Positions 17,169 through 25,631 of a stretch of 64,000 nucleotides of DNA are shown here, in pieces. The stretch is from Candidatus Thorarchaeota archaeon (lineage in GTDB: Archaea; Asgardarchaeota; Thorarchaeia; Thorarchaeales; Thorarchaeaceae): positions 62,001 to 126,000 of the forward strand of contig JAFGAR010000064.1 in assembly GCA_016933575.1 (NCBI GenBank). The letters are read 5' to 3'. The first letter of the stretch is position 1, and the number at the start of each line of letters is the position of its first letter. The position numbers and the translations under genes were made by a program. A model generated the notes under the pieces. The model worked only from the letters and a program-made list of their open reading frames with translations, was not told the origin of the DNA and made no database searches.

Positions 17169-19139
17169 CTAGCACCCATGGGGCAACAATACAATGAATC
17201 TAGAACCCTTTGAATGATCACCCTTTACTCGATTCTCAATACGAATACTCCCACGATAATTGTCAATGATCTGCTTAACAAGGGTAAGCCCCACTCCTGA
17301 GATTCGTCGAATATGGTCACTCATTCCAGTGAACAGTCGCTCTTTGGTATGGTCATCAATTCCATCTCCCCAATCGAGGAATTCCATTTTCAGAAACTCG
17401 CCATCATTGATAACTTCTGTATTGACCTCTATGTACACATCCTTTGATGCTGTAAATTTTACAGCATTATGAAGAAGATTATAGAAGACGTCCTGAAGGA
17501 AGTCGTCAGCCATGATACAATAACTACCTCTCTCGATATTCGTCTTTACAGTGATTGGTCTATTTGGAAAAGACTGTTTAACAGTTTCAATGGCAACAAA
17601 CAACGAGTTTGCTGGGTCTGTCTTCTCAAGAGCAGGAGCAGATTGATTGACTAATGAGAATTTCTTCACATTTGATATCAGAGACACGCTCCGATTCACT
17701 TGCATCAATGCATTTTCAGCCATGATGCGGAGTCTATCTGGTAAGTATTCATCCTCTAATATCAATTCAAGACTTGCCATTATTCCTTGATGCATATTGT
17801 TGAGGTCGTGAGCCATCAGATCTGTTGCCCATTCAGCCCTTGCTAAAGCCTCTTCTCTCTGTTTCTGAGCCTCGATTCTTTCAGTTATATCTAACGAGAA
17901 TCCACCAATAAGCGGTGGTTTGCCATCTCGGAAGATTGGAAATTTATGTGTACGGAATATCTTGATTTTACCATCTCTGTCTCTGACTTCCTGAATTCTA
18001 TCAATTGGTCCCCTTACAAGAACTTTCTGATCCTCTTCAGTTAACATCGCAGCACGATCTTGTCTAAAGAGATCAATATTCTTGAGACCTTCCCAGTCAG
18101 TTCTTGGTGGCATGTTTTTCATATAATGATTTATGAAGACAACTCGGGAGTCATGGTCTTTGATATATACTGGTCCTGGCATATTATCTGCAAAAGCCTT
18201 GAATTGCTCTTGACTATCTTTTAATTGCTCGTCAGTTCTTTTTCGTTCGAGAACAGTCCCGAACATACCAGCAATTGTAGCAAAGACAATTCTATGGTCC
18301 TGTGTTAGAGGTCTCACTTTCCTTGATGCAATATTAATGACTCCAACTAATGAACGATCAGCTCCAATTATTGGCCAAAAAATCAGGGTTTTAATTCCTA
18401 TCGAAATTGCTCGAGACATTCTATCTATGCTCTCAGATGATTTGGTCACATCTTCAACAAAAAGCGGTTCTAGAGTTCGAGCAGTCCTTGCGACAAGATA
18501 CGTCGAATCATCCACGGATACACTATCTGCAATCGATGTGGTATCTAGATTCACTGAGGCTATAAGTTCTAGAGAATTGCTCTCTTCCACGAATAGACGA
18601 ATGGTCCCGACTTCAAAGTCTAGAGTGTCAATAAGTTCTTGAAGGACATCCTTGCAGACCTGGGATAAATTCTCAGTACTTAATGCGGCCTCTGCAATGA
18701 TACTATACGCTTTCCTCTCTTGAGCAATTGTTTTCTTCGACATTTCATCTTTAGTCATATCTGATGCGTAAGCGATAATGTATTTTTTACCAGAAATGTC
18801 CAGAGTATTCGCTGTAATCTCTAATATGACAGTTTCTCCGTCCTTGCTTGTGAAGGAATAACGGTCTTGGTCAACCTGGTGGTGTTTCTCCATTAGATTC
18901 GTGAATCTCTGTAATGCTTCTTCTCTTTGGTCTTCAGCTAGGACACTGGCTAAGTCTGAAACATCTTGACCTATTGCCATATCGTATGGGATTCCAACTT
19001 TATTGCTAAGCCATTTGTTAATGTATTCTATCTTCCTATCTCTTACTATAATGACTCCCTGTGGTGATGCCTCAAAAAACATCTTGAAAATCTCGCACTC
19101 ATCATTACTCTTCAATGCGCGAGTCATTTCATCATACAT
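17169..19139 (-). CDS. PAS-GAF-PAS sensor histidine kinase
   Basis: A 656-residue soluble kinase. A PAS domain (about 15-130, with DGETVILEI), a GAF domain (about 145-300) and a second PAS (about 305-415, SLDITER end) precede a dimerisation and phosphoacceptor segment with MAHDLNN, where His444 is the likely phosphorylation site. The ATP-binding domain has the N box NLLHNAVKF, the G1 box DWGDGID and the G2 box SGVGLTLVKQI. No membrane helices are seen, so it senses cytoplasmic signals. No response regulator is adjacent; the nearest receiver is 6 kb away at 25144. The gene just downstream is the small GTPase. Confidence 0.9.
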   Translation of the reverse strand: MYDEMTRALKSNDECEIFKMFFEASPQGVIIVRDRKIEYINKWLSNKVGIPYDMAIGQDVSDLASVLAEDQREEALQRFTNLMEKHHQVDQDRYSFTSKDGETVILEITANTLDISGKKYIIAYASDMTKDEMSKKTIAQERKAYSIIAEAALSTENLSQVCKDVLQELIDTLDFEVGTIRLFVEESNSLELIASVNLDTTSIADSVSVDDSTYLVARTARTLEPLFVEDVTKSSESIDRMSRAISIGIKTLIFWPIIGADRSLVGVINIASRKVRPLTQDHRIVFATIAGMFGTVLERKRTDEQLKDSQEQFKAFADNMPGPVYIKDHDSRVVFINHYMKNMPPRTDWEGLKNIDLFRQDRAAMLTEEDQKVLVRGPIDRIQEVRDRDGKIKIFRTHKFPIFRDGKPPLIGGFSLDITERIEAQKQREEALARAEWATDLMAHDLNNMHQGIMASLELILEDEYLPDRLRIMAENALMQVNRSVSLISNVKKFSLVNQSAPALEKTDPANSLFVAIETVKQSFPNRPITVKTNIERGSYCIMADDFLQDVFYNLLHNAVKFTASKDVYIEVNTEVINDGEFLKMEFLDWGDGIDDHTKERLFTGMSDHIRRISGVGLTLVKQIIDNYRGSIRIENRVKGDHSKGSRFIVLLPHGC

Positions 19140-19243
19140 GGACTACACCAGCTAATGTTCCTCTAAAATGATTTTGAATGTATTTGCGTTGTAAACCTTT
19201 GTAAATGACAAGGATTATTTTTTACAACTTCCCCTCTCATATA

Positions 19244-19292
19244 GTGTACACTTGTATACATTAATGTCTTTTTATGCACAATCTTTATAAAT
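19244..19292 (+). promoter_or_regulatory. Two tandem palindromes and TATA box upstream of trpB
   Basis: Two 8-bp palindromes, GTGTACAC (19244-19251) and TGTATACA (19253-19260), stand side by side, one helical turn apart centre to centre. They lie about 24 bases before a good TATA-like box, TTTATAAAT (19284-19292). The arrangement looks like a two-site operator for a dimeric regulator over a promoter that fires rightward near 19315. The regulator is unknown. Confidence 0.4.
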
Positions 19293-19334
19293 GAGTCAAA
19301 ACTCGGGGTTTCAACCGTTTCTGAGTGTGGAGAC

Positions 19335-19388
19335 ATGATTCGAGTGTGCCTTGGCCAATGGCAAAGGGGCCTTGTCGGGCCCGTTTAG
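19335..19388 (+). other. Possible leader peptide and hairpin in the trpB leader
   Basis: The trpB leader is about 230 bases long if transcription starts near 19315. It holds a 17-codon open frame (MIRVCLGQWQRGLVGPV) with one tryptophan, ending at a TAG at 19386-19388. Its last third overlaps a GC-rich hairpin (GGGCC at 19367-19371 with GGCCC at 19378-19382). The frame has only a poorly placed GGAG, and a competing frame starting at a GTG at 19325 also has two early tryptophans, so translation is uncertain. The rest of the leader (19389-19548) holds nothing I recognise. Confidence 0.2.
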
Positions 19389-19548
19389 TCATTCCGCCAT
19401 ATATCACATTCAGCACTCCATCTTTGGCTTCTTTTCTATGGAAATCATTGAGATTCCTAGTTCACTCTAGGATACAATCTCTGAAGCACTTGCTACTGAT
19501 TCAGAGGAGATGCTACACAGAGAAACGGTGAGTAGAGGAGTTTGAAAA

Positions 19549-20904
19549 ATGATAAAGACAAGAATCCTACTAGATTGTGAAGAAACACCAACTCACTATG
19601 TCAACATCTTGCCACACTTGGAAACACCCCTTCCACCGCCCTTGGATCCAGGCACTGAGGAACCAATTAGTGCAGACGCCCTGTTGGCTCTCTTTCCGAA
19701 GGAGTGTGTAAAACAAGAAGTGGCAACAGAGAAACGAATTGCTATTCCTGAAGAAGTAAGAGATATCCTGATTCGCTCAGGGCGCCCCACACCTCTTCAG
19801 CGAGCAGTAGGTCTTGAAAGATATCTCAAGACACCCGCTCGTATCTACTTCAAAAGAGAGGATGCTTCACCAACAGGAAGTCATAAGCTCAATACAGCTA
19901 CAGCACAGGCATATTATGCTCAGAAAGAAGGAACTGAGCGACTTGCAACAGAGACTGGAGCTGGACAATGGGGTAGTGCTGTTGCCCTTGCCTGTTCGTA
20001 TTTTGGACTTGAAGCAATGATATACATGGTTCGTATCAGCTACGAGCAGAAACAATATCGTGGTACACTGATGCGTACATATGGGGGAACAGTTGTCCCT
20101 AGTCCGTCAGATAGAACAGCATACGGTCGGAAGGTGAACGCTGATAATCCTGACCATCCAGGTACTTTAGGGATTGCAATTAGCGAGGCTCTAGAAGACA
20201 CGATCAATACAGCAAATACAAAGTACACTCTAGGTTCGGTTCTGAACTTTGTATTGTTACAACAGACTGTAATTGGTCAAGAGGTCAAGGCTCAATTAGC
20301 AGCTGCTGAAGAGACTCCGGATGTATTCATTGGTTGTGTTGGCGGCGGCAGTAATTTCGCGGGAATGACCTATCCATTTCTTGCTGATGACAAGTTTCGA
20401 GAATGTGATTATATTGCTGTTGAACCTACTGCATGTCCATCCTTGACAAAGGGTGAATATCGTTATGATTTCGGTGATACAGCAGGTATGACACCAAAAC
20501 TAAAGATGTATACTCTCGGAGCGGATTTTGTTCCTCCAAAGATACATGCTGGTGGTCTTAGATATCATGGAGTTGCTCCTACTATCAGTGCTCTGGTAGA
20601 GGAGAGTCGCATTAGACCAATAGCATATGACCAGCTGGAAGTACTAAACGCTGGTGTTGTATTTGCTAAGACTGAGGGAGTAATTCCAGCGCCTGAATCT
20701 GCACATGCAATAAAGGCAGCCATTGATATTGCGCTAGAGGCCAAGAAGAAAAAGAAGTCGAAAGTCATCGTATTCAACCTCTCGGGGCATGGTCATTTTG
20801 ATATGGCTGCATATGGAGCTCTTCTTGATGGAACACTCAACGGTGAAGACGTGAGTACAACCACCCAAGTGCAGAGGGAAGCAGTAGCATTCACAGAGAG
20901 ATAG
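19549..20904 (+). CDS. trpB: Tryptophan synthase beta chain, TrpB2 type
   Basis: A 451-residue PLP enzyme that joins indole and serine to make tryptophan. The PLP lysine is in [10 protein letters not shown] (Lys113). GSHKxNTA rather than GAHKxNN, the long N-terminus and [10 protein letters not shown] mark the TrpB2 group, which usually acts without tight binding to TrpA. The phosphate-binding loop is seen as [10 protein letters not shown], and HGHFDMAAY closes the protein. No other trp genes are near, which is common for TrpB2. A GAGG precedes the ATG by about 10 bases. A hairpin with a T run follows the stop. Confidence 0.9.
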   Translation: MIKTRILLDCEETPTHYVNILPHLETPLPPPLDPGTEEPISADALLALFPKECVKQEVATEKRIAIPEEVRDILIRSGRPTPLQRAVGLERYLKTPARIYFKREDASPTGSHKLNTATAQAYYAQKEGTERLATETGAGQWGSAVALACSYFGLEAMIYMVRISYEQKQYRGTLMRTYGGTVVPSPSDRTAYGRKVNADNPDHPGTLGIAISEALEDTINTANTKYTLGSVLNFVLLQQTVIGQEVKAQLAAAEETPDVFIGCVGGGSNFAGMTYPFLADDKFRECDYIAVEPTACPSLTKGEYRYDFGDTAGMTPKLKMYTLGADFVPPKIHAGGLRYHGVAPTISALVEESRIRPIAYDQLEVLNAGVVFAKTEGVIPAPESAHAIKAAIDIALEAKKKKKSKVIVFNLSGHGHFDMAAYGALLDGTLNGEDVSTTTQVQREAVAFTER

Positions 20905-20912
20905 ATCATTAC

Positions 20913-20945
20913 GCCGTTGGTTTTGCCAGCGGCTCTTTTTTTTTT
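20913..20945 (+). terminator. Hairpin and T-run terminator after trpB
   Basis: GCCGTTGG (20913-20920) pairs with CCAGCGGC (20926-20933) over eight base pairs, one of them G-T, around a five-base loop, followed by a run of ten T (20936-20945). It has the form of a bacterial intrinsic terminator; in archaea the T run alone is the usual signal. Confidence 0.65.
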
Positions 20946-20980
20946 GAACTGAACAGCCTGATGATCCAACTGTATGTTAT

Positions 20981-22411
20981 CTAATTCGCGGAACGTGTCA
21001 CAGGCTCTATTGTGTTTTCATTTTTTTTTGCAATTTTGATTACATTCACCAGTGCTTTGCTAGCTCTTTGGGGATTGGAATAGAACGGAATACCTGCAGC
21101 CTCAAGAATTTCATAACCCGGTGGTTTATTCTGCTCTGGTGATGAGAGGATACTTACTATTGGTTTTGAGACCTTGCTGGATGCTTGGACTATTTTTTCA
21201 ATTGGAATGCCTCCCCCAATACCCTCTTGATAATTCGGAGCAAAGACAATCATGACAGAATCATAGCGATCATCATTTAGTATAATATCGAATGCTCTTC
21301 CAAAGATGTCTGGATTTGCCCATCCTTGAGCTAGTAGATCCACAGGATTCTTGATAGGTATCTCAATAGGCATGTTGAGTAGAGATTGAATCGATTTTGC
21401 CGCTTCTCTCGAGGGGGGTGGCAGAATAGCACCATCTAGCTCCAGAGTCTGCGCAGCAATCAAGGCAATTCCAAGCGTATGAGTGACAATCGCAACGCTG
21501 TCACCTTTTGGTCTATGAGGACAAACCGAGAGTAGATGTGCTGTGTCGATCATCTCTGACACACCTGCAACCTCAATCGCTCCAGATTGTTTTATTGCAC
21601 CACTATAGATCTCCGAGTTGCCTGCAAGACTTCCAGTATGACTCAACGCAGCATCTCTCGATGCAGGGGTCTTGCCCACCTTGAATACAATTACTGGTTT
21701 CATTGGAGTTGTTTTTGAGATCTCATCTTTCATTTCACGTCCATATTCAGTACCTTCGACAAACAGACAGATAACATCAGTTTGCGAATCATCTCGTAGA
21801 TATCGAATCATATCATGAAAATCGATATTCACTCTATTCCCGACACTGGCGAACTTTGATACTCCAAGTCCTCTATCAGATGCTTGGTACAACATCAGTC
21901 CTGTAACTCCACCACTTTGACTCACCATTGCTACAGAGCCTGCTTTCATGGGAACTGGATGTGGGAAAAAAGTCGCATTGAGATTCAATCTTGGGTTTCC
22001 AGCTCCCAGACAATTCGGACCAATCACTGCAATCCGTGCTTTATCTGCTAGTTCCTTTACCCGTCTCTGATGTTCAACACCCATTCCACCAAGTTCTTTG
22101 AACCCGGCTGAAAAGATGATAGCTCCCCGAACTTTACCTTCTGCACAATCCTCTAAGGCTGATAGCATTTGTTGCGGACCTACCGCAATCATTGCGAGAT
22201 CGACAGGACTCTCAATAGATGTCACGGTTGGATAACATCGAACTCCTTGAATTGAATCCAGTCGGGGATTGACGGGGAAGACATTCTTTTCAAAAGATTT
22301 CAAAGCAAGTAATGTCAATGCTCCAAGTTTGTCAGGTTTATTGGAAGCCCCAATGACAGCTATGGACTGTGGGTTGAAGAGCCTTTCAAGGGATTCATTT
22401 TTCCAGCTCAT
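20981..22411 (-). CDS. ADP-forming acyl-CoA synthetase alpha-like subunit
   Basis: A 476-residue protein of the acetyl-CoA synthetase (ADP-forming)/succinyl-CoA ligase alpha group. It has a CoA-binding Rossmann domain (IAVIGASNKPDKLGA, near 17), GPNCLG, the SQSGG loop of the ligase domain, and the histidine to be phosphorylated in LSHTGSLAG. Such enzymes make ATP from acyl-CoA in anaerobic fermentation of sugars and amino acids, or the reverse. The ATP-grasp beta part is absent here, so it needs a partner encoded elsewhere or is a different member of the family. A GAGGAG lies 8 bases before the ATG. It is the last gene of a leftward four-gene run. Confidence 0.8.
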   Translation of the reverse strand: MSWKNESLERLFNPQSIAVIGASNKPDKLGALTLLALKSFEKNVFPVNPRLDSIQGVRCYPTVTSIESPVDLAMIAVGPQQMLSALEDCAEGKVRGAIIFSAGFKELGGMGVEHQRRVKELADKARIAVIGPNCLGAGNPRLNLNATFFPHPVPMKAGSVAMVSQSGGVTGLMLYQASDRGLGVSKFASVGNRVNIDFHDMIRYLRDDSQTDVICLFVEGTEYGREMKDEISKTTPMKPVIVFKVGKTPASRDAALSHTGSLAGNSEIYSGAIKQSGAIEVAGVSEMIDTAHLLSVCPHRPKGDSVAIVTHTLGIALIAAQTLELDGAILPPPSREAAKSIQSLLNMPIEIPIKNPVDLLAQGWANPDIFGRAFDIILNDDRYDSVMIVFAPNYQEGIGGGIPIEKIVQASSKVSKPIVSILSSPEQNKPPGYEILEAAGIPFYSNPQRASKALVNVIKIAKKNENTIEPVTRSAN

Positions 22412-22423
22412 TATTCTATCTCC

Positions 22424-23329
22424 TCAGCTGTATTTTTTGAGAAGTGTCTTTATTGTCTTAAGAATAAATTCGGATACTTCTTCTCTCGCTTTCTCGTAGC
22501 TCTCCATCTTAATAATTGGAATCTCATTTTCTAGAGCCCGATTGACCAGATAATCTTGGATTAGTCTTGTTGAATTAAATTCCTGCTCCCTGATTTCCTT
22601 GTCTGATGTGACAGTTCTTAGTTTTCCAGAAGCGTGTTTTTCAAAGAACATTGCTCTATGTGTATTAACGCTCGGATTAACGAGTACCTCAAGTATTCCA
22701 TCACTTAGTGAATTCAAAGATCCTGGTTGAATATGAACACCCTCAACAACGACCTGAGTTCCTTCACTCAGAACTCGTTGAATGAGGTCATCAATGAAGG
22801 GTTTCATCAGGTCTATTTGAGCTAGGTATCCTCTGACCACAGGATGGAGATATTGGTCACCCAGTTGTTTGTATCTGTATGCTTGATATGTATGACAAAA
22901 GATCTCTGGAGCTTGCTTTTCTTGATAGACTCCGCGAACCAATTGTCGAACTGTATCAGTACTAATGAATCGGGTAGCTGTAAGGTCTTGAATCAATTCA
23001 ATCGCTAAGAGTGATTTTCCTGTGGCTGAAGCACCTTCCAATACGAGGACCAATGGTGGTATTGATTCATCCTCCCCCCTTAGTTGTTCATACTGCATTA
23101 GTAAATCGTAATTCTGTTTTACTGAATCAGGATAGTTGGAAAGTGAACTTCTTATCGACTCTATTAGTTGATTTTCAGTCAACGTTTCAGAATTTGCAGG
23201 GTCAGGCATGGTTGATGAGATGATATCCGATATCTCATGAAGATCTAGACCACTGAGCCTAAGTTTTCCCCTCTGAATTGAAATTGGATATGGTATTGAA
23301 TTGTCTTGGAATCTTAGTTTCATCTTCAT
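22424..23329 (-). CDS. 2-phosphoglycerate kinase-like P-loop kinase
   Basis: A 301-residue kinase with an N-terminal ATP-cone-like domain (about 1-90) and a P-loop kinase domain with VLEGASATGKS (about 97-107), an STDTVRQLVRG substrate loop and VVVEGVHIQPG. This matches archaeal 2-phosphoglycerate kinase, the first enzyme of cyclic 2,3-diphosphoglycerate synthesis in methanogens; many homologues occur in archaea without that solute, so the substrate is not certain. It sits 12 bases upstream of the acyl-CoA synthetase gene and behind an OB-fold gene, in one operon. Confidence 0.75.
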   Translation of the reverse strand: MKMKLRFQDNSIPYPISIQRGKLRLSGLDLHEISDIISSTMPDPANSETLTENQLIESIRSSLSNYPDSVKQNYDLLMQYEQLRGEDESIPPLVLVLEGASATGKSLLAIELIQDLTATRFISTDTVRQLVRGVYQEKQAPEIFCHTYQAYRYKQLGDQYLHPVVRGYLAQIDLMKPFIDDLIQRVLSEGTQVVVEGVHIQPGSLNSLSDGILEVLVNPSVNTHRAMFFEKHASGKLRTVTSDKEIREQEFNSTRLIQDYLVNRALENEIPIIKMESYEKAREEVSEFILKTIKTLLKKYS

Positions 23330-23361
23330 AACCTAGCAGATAATCCATTGTCTGTTCCAAC

Positions 23362-23901
23362 TCAAAAGGACTTCCGTGAGCAATATCCTCTTGCTTCTCT
23401 ACCCTTTGTTCCTTCCAATGTTCTGGTTGTTACTGGGCGAGTCTTGCTCTTTCTTTGTCTACCCATGAATGGTCTGCTCATGTCTATGGAATCCATTGAT
23501 GTTTCTATTTCTTCATCGGATGGAGTAATTCTTCCCCTCCTTCCTTTCGAAAGAATCATACATTCATCATGCATACTAATGAATCCCTCCGATAGAACGT
23601 ATGAGTGATCCGGTTCAACAAGTTCGATGTCATCATTCCAAAGAGTTAGTTTGATTCTTGCAGTAGAATCTCCGACTATACACTCACAGATTTTATACTC
23701 CGTACCTGTTGATTTTGATCTTACAATCCTAATGAGGCTTTTCTCAATGACTTTGAAAAGAATATTGATACATGTCATTCGTGGTTCTAGATGAACAATC
23801 TCGGTTGAGTTAAATGAACTAGCAGGATTTGAATTATCTGTAATATGAGTCATGATAAGGTGCGCATCCAAAGATGTGTCCATTCTCACACTAAAGAACA
23901 C
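23362..23901 (-). CDS. OB-fold single-stranded nucleic acid-binding protein (SSB/RPA-like)
   Basis: About 179 residues. A single OB fold spans roughly residues 40-120, with ICECIVGDSTARIKLTLWND, the core pattern of archaeal SSB and SOSS-B-like proteins, followed by a basic Arg- and Ser-rich tail (GRQRKSKTR and KGREARG). Such proteins bind single-stranded DNA in replication and repair; binding to RNA is possible. The start is uncertain: a GTG at 23901 and an ATG at 23883 are both open, with only a weak GGTG upstream. It lies in a leftward operon with metabolic genes, which says little about its role. Confidence 0.7.
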   Translation of the reverse strand: MFFSVRMDTSLDAHLIMTHITDNSNPASSFNSTEIVHLEPRMTCINILFKVIEKSLIRIVRSKSTGTEYKICECIVGDSTARIKLTLWNDDIELVEPDHSYVLSEGFISMHDECMILSKGRRGRITPSDEEIETSMDSIDMSRPFMGRQRKSKTRPVTTRTLEGTKGREARGYCSRKSF

Positions 23902-23913
23902 CTATCTAGTTAC

Positions 23914-24987
23914 TCAACTATGAATCTCTCTCAATGCTTGTTTGAGCATATCTAATCCCTTGACAAGTTCTTCGTGTTCTCCACCGAAACCAATTCGTAG
24001 ATGTCCATCCAGCTCCATATGAGACCCCGGAACAGTGAATGTACGGTATTTAGTTACGAGCAATTGACATAACTCATCCGTACTACCTCTTCTTCTGAGT
24101 CTGGGAGCTCCAACGACGCCACTCTTTGGTTCAATCCATTCTAACCAATCTTGATTATCCATCCACTCTTTTAGAACGACAAAATTTGCCATCATAGCCT
24201 CTCTTCTCTCTTTGAGCAGAGTCTCTCTCTTTTCTAAAACTGCCTTAGCAATAGCCTCTCCTATTGAAGAATTGCAGATTGTCACTTGTTCACGAACAGC
24301 TCTTACTGCCTGTATTATTGGAGTGTCCGCAACCACCCATCCAATACGGATGCCTGGAAGTCCCCATGTCTTTGACATGCTGGTCAGGCTGATAGCATTA
24401 GAACTCATTGTTGCAGCTAAGGGTGGTGGTGTTTCGAACATCATTTCACGATAGGTTTCATCCACCATAAGATATGCCCCAACATCTTCTGCAATCTCAA
24501 TAGCTTCTTTCAATTCCTTCTCTGTTATCACAGATCCTGTTGGATTATTGGGGTGAGTAAGTGTAATGAGTTTTGTATTAGGTCTGACGAGTCTACGTAA
24601 CTCATCCATATCTGGTCTGAAGTCATTATCCCATTTCAATTTGAACAGTGAAAGATTTCTATTTAGAGACCTTGGAATCTGGTATAATGAGGGATAGGTC
24701 GGATGTTCGACAATAATGTGGTCATTCGGTCCCACTAGGTGGCCTATCACTGAGAAATTGCCTTCGCTTGCCCCTGTAGTCACTGCAACATTTTCGAAGT
24801 CTAAGCTCCTGTAGCCCTTTGCAATCTCTGCTCTAAGTTCTGGATTTCCTAGGTGGTAACCGTATCTCAGCTCAATCTCGTTAAGGTCAATACCCAAGTC
24901 TTTGACTGAGAGATATTTCATTCCACTCTCACCGATATCGTAGTCGACCTCAAACTGATACTTGTCAAACCATATCTCCAAAGGCAT
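23914..24987 (-). CDS. PLP-dependent aminotransferase, class I/II
   Basis: About 357 residues of fold-type I aminotransferase. It has TTGASEGNF, HPTYPSLYQ, THPNNPTGS (the PLP-binding Asn), VDETYREM and SMSKTWGLPGIRIGW, where the lysine binds PLP. The C-terminal RIGFGG supplies the substrate-carboxylate arginine. The amino-acid substrate cannot be told. I start it at an ATG at 24987 rather than at 25083, because a TATA-like element at 25033-25043 would place the transcript start near 25010, inside the longer frame, and the family begins near MPLEIWFDKYQ. It is the first gene of the leftward operon. Confidence 0.85.
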   Translation of the reverse strand: MPLEIWFDKYQFEVDYDIGESGMKYLSVKDLGIDLNEIELRYGYHLGNPELRAEIAKGYRSLDFENVAVTTGASEGNFSVIGHLVGPNDHIIVEHPTYPSLYQIPRSLNRNLSLFKLKWDNDFRPDMDELRRLVRPNTKLITLTHPNNPTGSVITEKELKEAIEIAEDVGAYLMVDETYREMMFETPPPLAATMSSNAISLTSMSKTWGLPGIRIGWVVADTPIIQAVRAVREQVTICNSSIGEAIAKAVLEKRETLLKERREAMMANFVVLKEWMDNQDWLEWIEPKSGVVGAPRLRRRGSTDELCQLLVTKYRTFTVPGSHMELDGHLRIGFGGEHEELVKGLDMLKQALREIHS

Positions 24988-25032
24988 TCGTTCGAAGACC
25001 AAAAATGTCACCAGCCTCTGTTTTAACCAACG

Positions 25033-25043
25033 ATAATATATAG
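25033..25043 (-). promoter_or_regulatory. TATA-like box of the aminotransferase operon
   Basis: On the minus strand it reads CTATATATTAT. A transcript starting about 25 bases on would have a leader of about 20 bases before the ATG at 24987. It supports the shorter start of the first gene. Confidence 0.45.
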
Positions 25044-25143
25044 ATTCGCGAATGTTCATATTTGCTAAGTAATAGCAATCCATACTATTGATAAGGTGCG
25101 GAAGCAGATACCATACATACTAATCAATAATGAGGAATCATCT

Positions 25144-25557
25144 ATGACTCTACGAATTCTAATCGTGGATGACGAACCCGCAATCCACGAGGTTATGGAG
25201 GCATATTTGAGGAAGTTTCTAGATGATTTTGAGTTGATCTCGGCTGCAAACGGGTTTGAAGCAGTTTTGCGTGCAAAGGACTGTATGAAAAAGGGACGCA
25301 CTCCAGATTTTGTTCTTATGGATATGAAGATGCCTGAAATGAACGGTTTCGAATGTACAAAGACTCTAACAGAACTTGGTATTTCTAATATCCATCTGTT
25401 AACAGCCTATTTTGATGGAGAATCGTTGAAACAAGCAGCAGAAGTGGGTGCAAAGGGTGTCCTGAAAAAGAGTGATGGATTCGCATCAGTAGCCAAGAAA
25501 GTCGCTGAATTACTGCGTGGTTCCAAGGAACCTACTCCACAACCTAGTTCTGTATAA
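25144..25557 (+). CDS. Stand-alone response-regulator receiver protein (CheY-like)
   Basis: About 137 residues: one receiver domain and a short Pro- and Ser-rich tail. It has the acidic pair in ILIVDDEP, the phospho-acceptor aspartate in VLMDMKMPEMNG, the threonine in LTAYFD and the lysine in GVLKKSD, so all four catalytic positions are kept. No output domain is attached, so it must act through a protein partner. The start at 25144 is chosen because the receiver fold begins there and a GAGG lies about 10 bases upstream. The kinase at 17169-19139 is a possible partner but is not linked. Confidence 0.85.
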   Translation: MTLRILIVDDEPAIHEVMEAYLRKFLDDFELISAANGFEAVLRAKDCMKKGRTPDFVLMDMKMPEMNGFECTKTLTELGISNIHLLTAYFDGESLKQAAEVGAKGVLKKSDGFASVAKKVAELLRGSKEPTPQPSSV

Positions 25558-25631
25558 ATCATCAAAACCCTTTTCAATTGAGACTTATAGAATTGCACTC
25601 CAATCTATTCCTGCTGGAGATGAAATTGAAA

